From assembly GCA_002205965.3 (NCBI GenBank), contig NADL03000699.1:1426001-1490000 (forward strand): a stretch of 64,000 nt of DNA. The letters are read 5' to 3'. Position numbers and translations under genes: made by a program. Origin of the DNA: Kappaphycus alvarezii. Its lineage: Eukaryota; Rhodophyta; Florideophyceae; Gigartinales; Solieriaceae. The notes below the pieces were generated by a model, which was given only the letters and a program-made list of their open reading frames with translations, did no database searches and was not told where the DNA came from. Within the stretch, counting starts at the first letter, position 1; every line of letters starts with the position of its first letter. Below are positions 45,591-56,300 of this stretch, piece after piece.

Positions 45591-48500
45591 CAGGAAGTGC
45601 ACTCTCGATAAGTAACGCCTAAATTTCTCTCTCTTGGTGTGACTAATTCTGCTAATATCCTTCCCACTCCAGGGTGAGGTGGTTGTGAACCAAGCGGGCT
45701 TTCGTCCCATAGATACAGCCGAGCATTTACCACTTGTAAACTGGGGGAAGTTAATATGCTGTCTAATACAACCATGCTGTCTACATGCATTTCATGGTGT
45801 CCCCGTTTACACAAGTTCCGAATGCTTTGGATGGACATAGAACTGGAGCGCTAGCGTTATGCAGGTCACAGCAACTGCGACCATTTGGTCAGCAAGGATC
45901 ATAAAGACAATTCCCAACAACACACACCCCTTCCATACATTGTGATCATAGTACCATGCGAATTACTCCCACCGAATCTGGTCGCTCGCTTGCCTGCCAT
46001 CCCGATTACTCCCTTTTAGTGCAATTTACTCATACAAACCCCTCCGCAAAAGACATCTACAAAACCAGTCCATACCGCAGTGCAAGAAGAGATCCCCTTG
46101 GCGACCCACGGAGGCAAGTGATCCGGCCTTCTACTGGCCTTCTCGGAGCAAAAGAATGGGTCCATTGTGCCCGGTGCCCCGCTCTGATTAGTTTTCCTCA
46201 CCTACAGGGCGCTAGTCATCATTCAAGGCATCCGCACATTAAAATATTATTTTCATGGATTTAATGCTCGGTCAATAAAGAAAAGAAACAACAAGTGCAT
46301 TTCAGTCTGGGACTTCACTGTTTACACCAAATTGGGTAACACCGTTAATAAACCAGCAACGGGCTCATGCAATCAACTCTACTGAAAACCGAGAAATACT
46401 GTACATGTTACGTTTTGTCTTGCAAATCCTGCTTCACAAGTACACCTTAAATGTTCATACAATAGAACAGTTTGAAGCAAGACTCCCTGTGAAAGGCTAT
46501 TCCCACGACCCCAATGCCATAGTCTTGACTTCAATGCACTTGTAAAGCATGGGTTAATTGATCACGGGGAAAATTGAACGAGAGGACCAGAACCTACGAA
46601 TAATGTAGAAACTCGAACGAAATTGAATCCTATGTAGTGGTCCAATGAACCAAGATCAACTTTTGACCATTCAGTCAGGAAAAACTTTCAAAGCATGCGT
46701 GGGAGGCGAAATTCATCAAATGCGAGCAAGTCTCTGGACTGATCAGGGGCGTCACTTGGTACAGGGGACCCTGTTCATGAAGCCATCCATGAAGCGTTCG
46801 TGTACTGTCCAACGTGTATTTCAGTTTACAGTAGCTGCTATTTCAAGACTGTCCTTATAGAGCTTGGGCACAACATTGAGCCATTTACTGACAGAAACTG
46901 GACAGGGTCTTGTCTCTCCTCTTGGCTGTAGAACTGAGGTGTCACATGAGGTTCTACCGGATCATATTTCTGTAACTTTGAGAGCAGTATTTCGAAGAAT
47001 TGCTGGATGCTTCTGCTCTCTGCGAAATACCAAATCTCTGTCCCTAACATACATCGTGTTCATCAAGGTTTCTTCCGGAGGAGGGACCGTTTAACCTGAG
47101 GGAGATGATATTTAACCGTTACTTCCTTAGAGTGCACCACAACAAAAAAAATGATTCACAAATATAACTATTATTTTTTCCAAAGAAATGACGGCTAGAC
47201 ACTTTCTGTTTGATATGCACTCTGCTGCCCAGAAACTTTAATACAGTACAGTATCATACGACATCAAAATTCATGAGACCATGAGAAGGAACTTCAATGT
47301 CCCGTTCCACTTGGGGAAATAGTGGTGTTTACTGGGAGCCTTCGAAGGGCTGAATACTGGAGAAGTTCTGAATTGGGCGCTGTTCCACGCGGTAGTAAAT
47401 CACGAATTGCAGTCAAGTCATTGATAGTGTATGATACATTAAATAATTATTGCAGAAATTACACTCTGTGGTACTGATTGGTATTGTATCAAACTGATTT
47501 GAATTGAAGGGTTTCCAAATCCGTGTCATACTTTAATTCCTCTCAAAGATCGAGCCTTCGCACTGGATTCTGCAAAAGTAAGGTCCAGACAGATATTTGT
47601 GGCAATTGCAAGCACATCTGACTATTACCTCTCACTATGCTTTTCTCGCATCACTGCAGTGTGGAGCTAAAGTGGTCCTTAATTTCGCCGAGATTTTTTT
47701 TGCTGTTAGGACGTCTTTGATATAAAAGGTCTTGTTTTCTCTGCGAGCAACAGACATAACACAAAGGATTGAGGAACACGCCGCCCTCTTCAGCGTTACA
47801 CTATATTTCCAGCCTTTCTACATTTCCAGACTGCTTAATCACTACTGTCAGAGCTGTGAGAGTAGTCTATTTATCACAAAAGCTCATTTCAACAGTGGAA
47901 CGCTTCTTGCAAATTTAAAACTAGCTCAATAATTGTTGTGCACTAATTTTCTGCATGCAGTGGGGCAGTGTAAAGAGTAAAACCAACTGCTTTGCCAGTA
48001 TTGCATGGCCTGAATTGGAAGACAACCTTCAGCGTAGCGTAGATGGCACGTTTGTGTTGTCGCTTCACGAGAACAATTTTATGCTGCAAATTACATTGCA
48101 TGCTGTCATTGGCGAACTTGAATATTTGTATTCCTTGAACCGAAGAATGCGGCAGATACTGCAAATATTAGACACAAAGATAAGGCTTTCCACATATTGT
48201 AGTAATACGGTTGGTTCTGATTCAACGGCAGGGTTTTTGTGTTGATTTCATGAGTCGTCATACTGAATCATGGGCGAAGAGGATCGAGAGAAGTGGTTTG
48301 TACATATTCAAAATGCAGCCAGCAACTGGAGAATTGAGAGCCTCCCTCTGCATACACAACTACTGCTGCCCTTCTCCGCCAGTGCAACCTTGCATGACAC
48401 ACCCTAAAAGCATACCCCAGTGAGCGCCCCTTGCTGGGGTAACAAAATATTTTTCAACCCGAATTGCATCGCATGGAAACCTTATTTCATAAAGATTAAA

Positions 48501-48772
48501 ATTTGCCGCATTCATGTTTGTTGCTACAACAATGAAGTGTACATCCCCTTGACTGCCACTTTGCAGGCTTTAACCAACATCTCCATTACAGTAAAGGGGA
48601 AAAAAGGGTGGTGTCTTGATTGAGATGTATGGATTGGCTGGGACCCGTTTGGAGTTGCAAATCTGCATGTCATATTAAATACATGTACCGATGGTCGAAG
48701 CAATGAATGATGAATGATTATTGTAAATGAACCCCCCTCTTTCACTACAATGAATATGTTCGGACAAATTTT
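45591..48772. other. no confident gene; weak ORF remnants
   Basis: 46645-47094 is one plus-strand frame of ~149 codons interrupted only by a TAG at 46858, starting at ATG 46645 (MNQDQLLTIQSGKTFKACVG); the product is unknown. 47955-48245 reads NCFASIAWPELEDNLQRSVD and then HENNFMLQITLHAVIGELEY, which looks protein-like but is unassigned. The rest shows nothing. An ACTGTAC-like run occurs at ~47241. Confidence 0.3.
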
Positions 48773-48928
48773 GGGGGAAAAGATTTGGGTGCTTTATTCT
48801 TGGAAGAGTAAAAGAAGTATTACTAGTCACCCTTTAGGATATTCCGGGCCACAACCAACAATATCTTTCAAATATTGAATCACACCGACCACATCTTCCA
48901 TGCATTAAAATAACCCAAAAATTTCCCC
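48773..48928. mobile_element. second MITE-like element of the GGGG-end family
   Basis: The left end GGGGGAAAAGATTTGGGTG and right end (complement GGGGAAATTTTTGGGTTATT, then TTAATGCATGGAAGATGTGG) belong to the family of the element at 35010. It is 156 bp, non-coding, with arms more diverged than in the 35 kb copy, so older. Confidence 0.5.
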
Positions 48929-49139
48929 ACATTTCCCCCTCTGGAAGATGGGTCGAACATTTATTTGATACCTCATAAAAGGAGCCCACTCCGTCCGGCT
49001 AGTTCCTAGCTCTATAGTCGGACTGCAGCGGACACCACAGAAACTATTAGCTGTAAATGAAGTTTTGACTCGGGCTACGGCGCCAGGGTCAAATGATCAG
49101 CAAGTGCTGTAATTCGACACTCCTTGTCCGAAGCCTGGG

Positions 49140-49740
49140 TGCCCGTAGACATTAGACATTATTGGGGACCATTTGCTGCGCTGTCGTTATGGATGCCAGC
49201 GCAAAAATCGCCACAACAATCAGGTTGCTTTGCTAGGCAATGATCTTGAACGGGCAGCTCGGCGCTCTTTCATCGAACCGGCTATGCATCATCAACACCG
49301 GGCAAGACCGGACATCAGAGCCATGGGTGCCGCAGGTGGAACTGACTATTTCGACATAACAGTCGTCAATCCACTTGCTCCCTCCCATTCGAGAGTCCGG
49401 ACTTTCAACCAATGACCAGTCTCAATGCAGCGAGCGCGGAAAAGCGGCGAAAGTGCCAAGGCTCCCTTGCGGAACTACCGGAGAGAAGCAGGCTAGTTCC
49501 TGTTCCAATCTCTACTCTTGGCGAATGGCATCCAGAGGCGTTTTCAGTGGTCACGGAGTTTATAAGAACAGCCGCGAGCTGCGCAATGGAACGGTTTTCG
49601 AAGGTTCGAGGCATTCTTCTACAGCGACACTGGCGTCGGCAATATTTTCTAACGCTGCTTGTCTGCTGGCTGGCATCCCATCGACTTTCTGGTCGACTGC
49701 TGCTGATACCTCTTTGCGACAGCTTTTAGTACGTATACCG
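49140..49740 (+). mobile_element. LINE endonuclease fragment, first family, copy B
   Basis: The fragment begins near RHNNQVALLGNDLERAARRS (~49210). RPDIRAMGAAGGTDYFDITV with VNPL (49303-49375) is the clear PD-(D/E)XK-like core. After a frame change, SRLVPVPISTLGEWHPEAF and GILLQRHWRRQ close the protein as in the copy at 10410-10710. The upstream RT is missing. This copy preserves both halves of the domain and defines the family best. Confidence 0.68.
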
Positions 49741-50439
49741 GGACATCAAAGCTAAACCATATTTGCACAGTCTGGCGATTTCAATTTTACAAACTAGCCA
49801 ATTGTTCAACTGTCACAAAGTTCAAATTCATAAACATGCTGTACTGTCAAGCAATCCAACCGTTGGACAAGTTGGTCGCAATAACATACTTGCACCAGAC
49901 TCGTCCTCTTGACCAGCCTTAAATGACTACAGTTCTTTATTGGTGGAGTCAGCCGTCTATCCCGCAACATTGCCATTCCAGACATCATATAACTGGCATT
50001 TTCGGTGGTCACAGCATAAAACTTCTGCTGAATATTCTACCTATCGACATCTTCCTCCATCATAGTAGAAAGAGTTGCCGGTGTGTGGCGTTCGAAAGTG
50101 CTCAAATGTCAAACATAAAGTGCGCAGTCTCCAATTCTTGTCAATGTATTGTCCTGTTTCTCACATATATCACTCATTACAAACGATGATCTTGAGTCCT
50201 GAGTCACTGTGATCGTAGACTCGCAGCTATTTTTGCTCTAAACCTGCATTGCAAAATCGCTGGCGGGTGCAGTCCAAGCTGCAGTGTACGAAGGACTCCC
50301 TTTAAGTAGTAGCAGCACACAGGCCCTCCGGACCCCAAGGAATCTCCCGGGAGCCAGTAATGGATCCACTTCGCTTCCACAGCAGGTTTGAAGACCGCCA
50401 TTAGAACCCGACATTTCTCGGTATGGTTGAAATACTTCT
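49741..50439. other. spacer between two LINE fragments; no gene seen
   Basis: No motif-bearing frame is present in either strand. It may be LINE 3' UTR plus host sequence. Confidence 0.3.
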
Positions 50440-51081
50440 GTCAGGCATCATCGTTTGAATCGCGAACCCCACAAGCAAGGGCCAGACGTCCGGAAACTCT
50501 GAAGGTCTAGGGCGATCACCTTATCCGCTCCAGGTACGGCCCTCAGCAATCGTCCGCCACTATGATCAGGTCACGTTTCTGGGCAACGACCTCTGCTTAG
50601 GGGCAAGGCATCCGGCTATCGAACCCCAGTCGCACTCGGAACACAAGATCAGACCAAGGGGCACTGCCGGCGGCACCGACTACTTTGATATCATTTCGTG
50701 AATCCGCTGGCTCCTCATCTCAGAATGAGAACCTGCAGCCCCGTCCGAGCTTGAACGCAACCCACGCGGACAAGCGCGCTCAAGCTACGAAAATACCAGG
50801 GGTTTATAGCAGAGTTACCCACAGGGACAGGTTCACCCTCGTTCCTATCTTCACGCTCGGTGGGCAGCATCCAGATGCATTCCCTTACATCAAGGAGGTG
50901 ATCCGATCGGTGGCCAGCCGAGGTCCTGACCAGTATGCCAGGGGAAAGCTTTGGGTGTTTTAATGATTGAAAAATAAGGTCGGCTGTAATCCCGGATAAC
51001 ATTGGTATGCTAAGGTACGGTCTTGCAATGTCACAACCTGCGCGTAAGTCCAACACCTACTGATCCTCGTCCTCAATCGAA

Positions 51082-51146
51082 TCTGACTCTAATCGGTCGG
51101 CGACGTCGCTATTAACGTCGTCGCCTTCCACAGAATTAGAGTCAGA
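51082..51146. repeat. imperfect hairpin within the insertion
   Basis: TCTGACTCTAAT (51082-51093) pairs with ATTAGAGTCAGA (51135-51146), and GGCGACG (51099) pairs with CGTCGCC (51119). It lies at the 3' end of the minus-strand ORF and could act as a terminator-like or subterminal structure of the element. Confidence 0.5.
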
Positions 51147-51239
51147 CCAATCCATCCAGCTAACCGGCACCCGCAGGCGCTCAGTTCCATACGGACCCTG
51201 CAGAGGCAAACCGTGGTCGTTTCCATGCTCGTAATAGCC

Positions 51240-51610
51240 TCGCCCGCGCGCCTAGTGTACGCCTGCCCATAGGCGACTTCGGGGTTGAATGTGATGGGGG
51301 CGGCTTCCGAAGAAGATAAGGGCTTCCCATCATCGACAGATGATGAGCGTGAGGGGTTCGGTAGACATGAGGTGTTGACCGGTGGTTTGTTTGTTGTAGA
51401 GGCTGATGGAACAGGGCTCAGTTCCAAAAGGGCCAAGTTGTTCGCCGTTTCCGAGCTCGTAATAGTCTCACCCGCGCGCCCAGTGTACGCCTGCCCATAG
51501 GCGACTTCGGGGTTGAATGTAATAGGGGCGGCTTCCTGAGAAGATAGGGGCTGCTCGTTACTTATTTGTGACGGGCGTGAGGGGTTCGGTAGACAAGGAA
51601 CGTTGAGAAC
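51240..51610. repeat. 228-bp tandem duplication
   Basis: GTGTACGCCTGCCCATAGGC and its downstream context recur with a period of 228 bp (GCCTGCCCAT at 51261 and 51489), with scattered substitutions. The period is a multiple of three, so the minus-strand frame is preserved through both units. Confidence 0.8.
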
Positions 51611-51840
51611 GTTAATGGCCAAGTGAAGAGCAGCAAGGTGCCGTCTTGCGCGATGTGTCAGTAGTGCGATGCCCGCCAAAAGGGGGGGGGGAAAAATCCA
51701 CAATCACAACCGTGGCGAGCCATGGGTGTAATCGCTTGAAAAACTTGCGCTGTAAGCCAGGCTGAAGGTGATTCTTCTTCAACGACACGCCGCGTTAATG
51801 GCCGCCTCCAACGCAGCCTGCTTAGTTGACTAAGCTATTA

Positions 51841-53198
51841 CCTACTTTCTACTTGGCAGGCACGCCCCATTGTTTGCAATGTAGATCTTGCCACATGGTT
51901 TAAATTCAAATTAATAGGACTCAAAACCATTGCACTATTCGAAGCAAAACAACCGCATTAACCCTCTTTGAGCTGCACGAAGGATCAATAAAATACCAGG
52001 GCCTCTTCGATAATGCTGAAACCCAAGCTTCTGAATTAAGGACTGGTTACTTCTACAAAAGGAAATGGATGACCAAAGGGTTAATAAGGCTTGAGGGGTT
52101 TAGGCACTGCTTGAGTTGTGCTCGTCAACTAATTTTACAAGGCGCGAACTGCAAAACAATTTTCAGATACTGAATCAGTGGTGATCCCCTCGAGTCTCTT
52201 AGTAACCAGTTGAGAGACATTCACTGCCACCAAACATATGTTTGTCAGGTGTCCAACGTCAGCCTATTTGTCGATCCGCTCCCTTCGTATCCCTCATTGA
52301 GGTCACATTCAAGTATTTGGAACTGACAGTTCTAAATACTTGAATGTGATGGGTGTAGCCCATAACTTGGGGGTTCATGCAACACACAAATAAAGGCATA
52401 CGAACAGAAACAGGGGGGTCTAACGGAGAGATAATGGCATACATGGTTTCATAAGGGAGGTTACAGTATTGAGGGCGCCTAGGCTCATAGAGATAAAGCA
52501 AACGTAGCTCATTCAAATAAATTACGTAAGCAAGGAATTCCACGAAGTCATTCACTCAATCTCAAACATCCTTACATCTCTTTCATCTTTGGAAGCGGCG
52601 CAGAGGATTGATTGGTGCAATTCCTAATGGCCTCGAAAGACTCATTTGAGACATGAAAATACAACAAAAGATTACATTGCAACAGTTACGACGGAAAAGA
52701 ATGCTCGGTCATGTCGATCTACCTGGACATCCTTTTAGTGAATTCTCTGTTTTTTCGAGACTCGCGTTTCAGTTTGAAAGCTCTGCACCTGTGCTAAATT
52801 TCATCTATATATGTGCGGCGAGGAACTCATGAACTTTCGTGTGCCGGTTTACCGTGGTTCTCAAAGAGCACACATTGAAATGTGTGCCACATAAGAAAAA
52901 TGTTATTTATGACAGTTTTAACGGCTTATTTCCCAAAAAAATCCCATACTTTACTTGCTTGCCTCCTTTTATTTAAGGCGTGAAATGTGCCCTGGGAATT
53001 GTTTGCATCGAAAGACTTATCAGCGCAGGGTCACTGAGGAACAGACCTGTTTCAGTTTTCTCCTTTCCTTCTTTCCAAACTCCAAAAAGTTCCACCCCGC
53101 TAAAAGTGTCAGACAACAGAAAAAACTACCCCATCATTCCCTCTTACCAGCGCAGACCCCAGGGGTATGATTTTCATTGCCAACAATGATGGACAGAA
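51841..53198. other. no confident gene; contains the 52.3 kb hairpin
   Basis: A minus-strand frame 52259-52555 (98 codons, GTG start only) reads YETMYAIISPLDPPVSVRMP without a known motif. The rest has no recognisable coding or repeat feature apart from the hairpin listed separately. Confidence 0.3.
52304..52348. repeat. near-perfect hairpin, 21-bp arms, 3-nt loop
   Basis: The arm 52304-52324 begins CACATTCAAGTATTT and the arm 52328-52348 ends AAATACTTGAATGTG. They are complementary over 21 bp with one mismatch (G·U in RNA), around the loop GAC. Such a structure could be a tiny foldback element, a small-RNA precursor stem or a cruciform. No flanking element ends were recognised. Confidence 0.7.
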
Positions 53199-53335
53199 CG
53201 AAGGAGAGGGAGCGAGGGAGCCAGACAGGAGTGAGGGAGAGAGCGGGAGAGCAGGGGATATAGATAGAGAAGGGTAGAAAGAGTGAGGGACCGAGAAGGA
53301 GAGAAGAGAGAGGAGAAGGTGGTGAAGAACTTTAC
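53199..53335 (+). repeat. GA-rich purine tract
   Basis: About 135 bp is almost entirely G and A on the plus strand (GAAGGAGAGGGAGCGAGGGA and similar), ending shortly before a TATA-like CTTATATAGAC at ~53365. It could be a microsatellite, a GAGA-type promoter element or a polypurine stretch of a retroelement. No ORF of note follows. Confidence 0.6.
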
Positions 53336-56300
53336 TCAAGTAGAAGATGGAGAGAGACCGGGGCTTATATAGACTTCAAGGCGAGTCGACTAATGCTTTC
53401 TGTTGATCGAAGGAAGTTTCCAGAAGACATGTAGACGACGGTGAGTGTCTAAACCTAAACTTACTTGAGTTGAACTAAAGTAGATCAGCTCAAGCTCACA
53501 GCACTGTACAGTGCATAAACATAACGTTCAAGTTCTAGGTTGAACGGTAAAGTACAGTAATAACTGTAAGCCTCTTTGCGAGTTGTCAGCTGTCCGAAAA
53601 AGACAAAGAAGTCAAAGTACACTAATAAATAATCGGGAAAACAGTGTGCGTGTTTACGGGGGACCTCTGAGGGCTGAAAACAAGGGGAGTTTGTGAGTAA
53701 ATAAGGCTCGTTTGATTTGAGCTCAAGAGATAATTGGTAAGAGGGAAGTAGAAGAGTAAGCGTGTTGCCTGGACAAGAGGGATAGAGCCGTGTTCTCCAG
53801 GTAGGCTGAAAAGGCTGCGATAATCCAGGAGTGAGAAGATATTTTTACGCAACTAAATTCCTTCGCGGAAGGCTCCCGTATATCTGGAGCAGGTTTTTAT
53901 CTAAAACCAGGACACCTGTCGCTCAGGCGAAGTACTGCTCTGTAATAGACTGGACCGTTAAATGTTACCGTCATTAGGGCAAATTGATGTACCGATAACT
54001 CTTTTCGGCGGTAAGGTAGGCACCATCAAGTTTTTCTAATATTGGCTGCGACTGAATATTACATAACTGTAATGGTTGGAGAGAATCACAACAATGAGAC
54101 GTATTTTTCTCCACGGAAAGTATAGAGAAATTCAGTTTTCCTTCTCTCTTACTTACATTTATAAAGTTTCTCTTTTCCAAGCTAGATTTTTTGAGCAATT
54201 CATGAGCATGCAGTAAATCTAATGTTAGCCGGCCCAAGCTTAGGTACATTTAGTGTTGCGGTAAAATTTTATCACAAAATAGCAGTTAAGTGAATCTTTC
54301 ATTGGCTTTGGTAATGAGATAGAAGGCTGCACTTTACAGTTCTCCGGATTTAGACAATAAGACGTCGGCGATATTTTGAGGATATTTATTGCACTAGAGT
54401 TTCGATTTTCTTGGGGTATGTGATGAAAAGAAAGAATAATCTTGCGGGAACGCACATGTCGAGCTGTCGTTGTGGATCAGTCCATGACGTTCATTACATT
54501 CCAGCACCTTCTCGCGAATAAATTAGGATCCGATATACTGTGCGTGACTCTTTTGATATTTTAGGCGGTTTTTGTTACAGTAGATTTCCGCGGTTAATAT
54601 TACAGTAGTTTCTACGTTGTCGCTCCTCGCATGGATAATGGTAGCAGTATATAGGCGCGAACACTCACAGTTTGCAATTGGAAGCGACAAAAAGACTACC
54701 GCAGCTTAGTTGCGGGAAAGAAATATGAGTGAAAAGAACGAGGGACTGAGGGTCCAAGAGTCTGAAGACGAAGTTTAAGTTCTTCCAAAGCATTTCGAGT
54801 TTAAAATTGAAACTGAAACGTTTCTTTGGGCTTAAGTTGACTTCCAATTTCTTTTTACCTCTACATGTATTTGAAAATACCTTTCGACTTTCCTAAAAAC
54901 TTTAGGGAAGTCGACCCAAGTCTGGGTCTGTATTTAAATTTTTATGAGAACTTGGCTGTCCCCACTGGGAGAAAGCCTTTCACTCAGCATGCATACACTG
55001 TTTATCTCAATAGAACATACTCCGTACTTTATAATTTATTCAAGTGAATCATAAAGACGTAAAAAAGGCTTGAGGTACGTTTAAGAAAAGTGTACAGCTC
55101 CACTTTTCACTATCATCATCTTATATATAGAAACAAAGCAAATAATACAAGATATTTGTACTACCATTTCATTCTCTCTAATGAAATACGCAGTGCGCAG
55201 ATGATCCGCTCGATCTATGGGGTCCAGTCGAAATATGAGAAAACCAATATATACAAACACAAGGACTTACAGGTAGCTCTCTGTAACTCTTCTCTTGAAG
55301 TAACCTACGATGCAATGACAGAACCCGCCGGTGGCGAGGAAAAATTGATTGGCTGGAGAGGGTGTGATTCCTTGGTCAGCTTGATGATATAATTGTCCCC
55401 CGGCTTGTAAATTAGGACTTTGTTCCGCAAAATGCTAGAAAATTGCAAGGAATCATATCAAAAGAACCGATGATACCAGCGGTGGAAACGATGACAAGAA
55501 ATTGAAATAGAGGTTAATCAACAGTACTGATTATCTAAAATGAAGGTTAGGGTGTTTATTTTAAACGATAAAGTTCAAGTTTTCATTTTAGTAGAGTACC
55601 GGGGTTCTGTAACCCAAGCGTGAGTAAATGTCATATATTAATATAAAGAGATTAAGATATTAACGGGTAGAAAGTGTGAAAATGGGGAAACTAGATGGAT
55701 AAACAAAGTCCAAAGACGAAGTTTTAGTTGAAAAGGTATTAAAAAGGCGAAATATAGTCATGTTTAGAGCTCAGATCTAGGTGAATATTTATACTGCGGC
55801 TGCAAAAGACAACAAAGCATGAATAATAGTAAGAAAAGCCATAGATATCTACTACGGCTCGATGTTTAGAGTCATCGCCAGTTAAATAACAACTAAATCT
55901 TGAATATAATTCTGCCCAAGCGCGATAAGGACTTTCGCACTATGCAATGAGTATTTTTATGAATATATTACTAAAAAGTTAATACGGGGAATTTCGAAAA
56001 TAAGATTAAAGAGCATTTATAGAATCATAAAAGTTCATTAAATAGTTTCAAATTTGATCCAATCTTATTTCTTAAATGAAAAGAAAGAAATAAAAACATT
56101 TAAATATTTTTATAAAAAGTTCACAACTACTTTAAAAGCCCCTGCAGATATGATCACATAAATAACCAGCGAAAATATCACGTGTAAAAGTAGCTGATTT
56201 CCTAAATTACTTTTGTATTAATCTTATATTCACACACTTTGCTCAAAGAGATAACAGAAAACATACTGCGCACCTTGTCCCTGGCCCAATTTATCCTTTG

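Larger units (their letters stand above)
50941..51755. mobile_element. ~815-bp insertion element inside the LINE, with tandem repeats and a minus-strand ORF
   Basis: It begins GGGGAAAGCTTTGGGTG, then TTTTAATGATTG, the terminus of the MITE family at 35010. GCCA(GG) occurs on both sides (50937 and 51756), a 4-6-bp target duplication. The right end (TTGCGCTGTAA) does not mirror the left, so the ends are asymmetric or the right arm is lost. On the minus strand 51089-51703 is open for 204 codons without an ATG start. It contains a 76-residue unit twice (ITFNPEVAYGQAYTGRAGE and ITFNPEVAYGQAYTRRAGE), corresponding to a 228-bp tandem duplication. The function is unknown; it may be captured host or element coding sequence. 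Confidence 0.6.
50440..51840 (+). mobile_element. LINE endonuclease fragment, first family, copy C, split by an insertion
   Basis: The first part (50440-50940) contains VTFLGNDLCLGARHPAIEP, RPRGTAGGTDYFDI and, in other frames, FTLVPIFTLGGQHPDAFPYI and RSVASRGPDQYAR. The end of the protein reappears at 51756-51836 as LKVILLQRHAALMAASNAAC followed by LVD and a stop. Removing 50941-51755 would restore the YAR-LK junction, which matches YAKVKEILSQRHA of the 10.4 kb copy. The LINE was therefore already in place when the other element inserted. It has several frame breaks besides the insertion. Confidence 0.68.
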
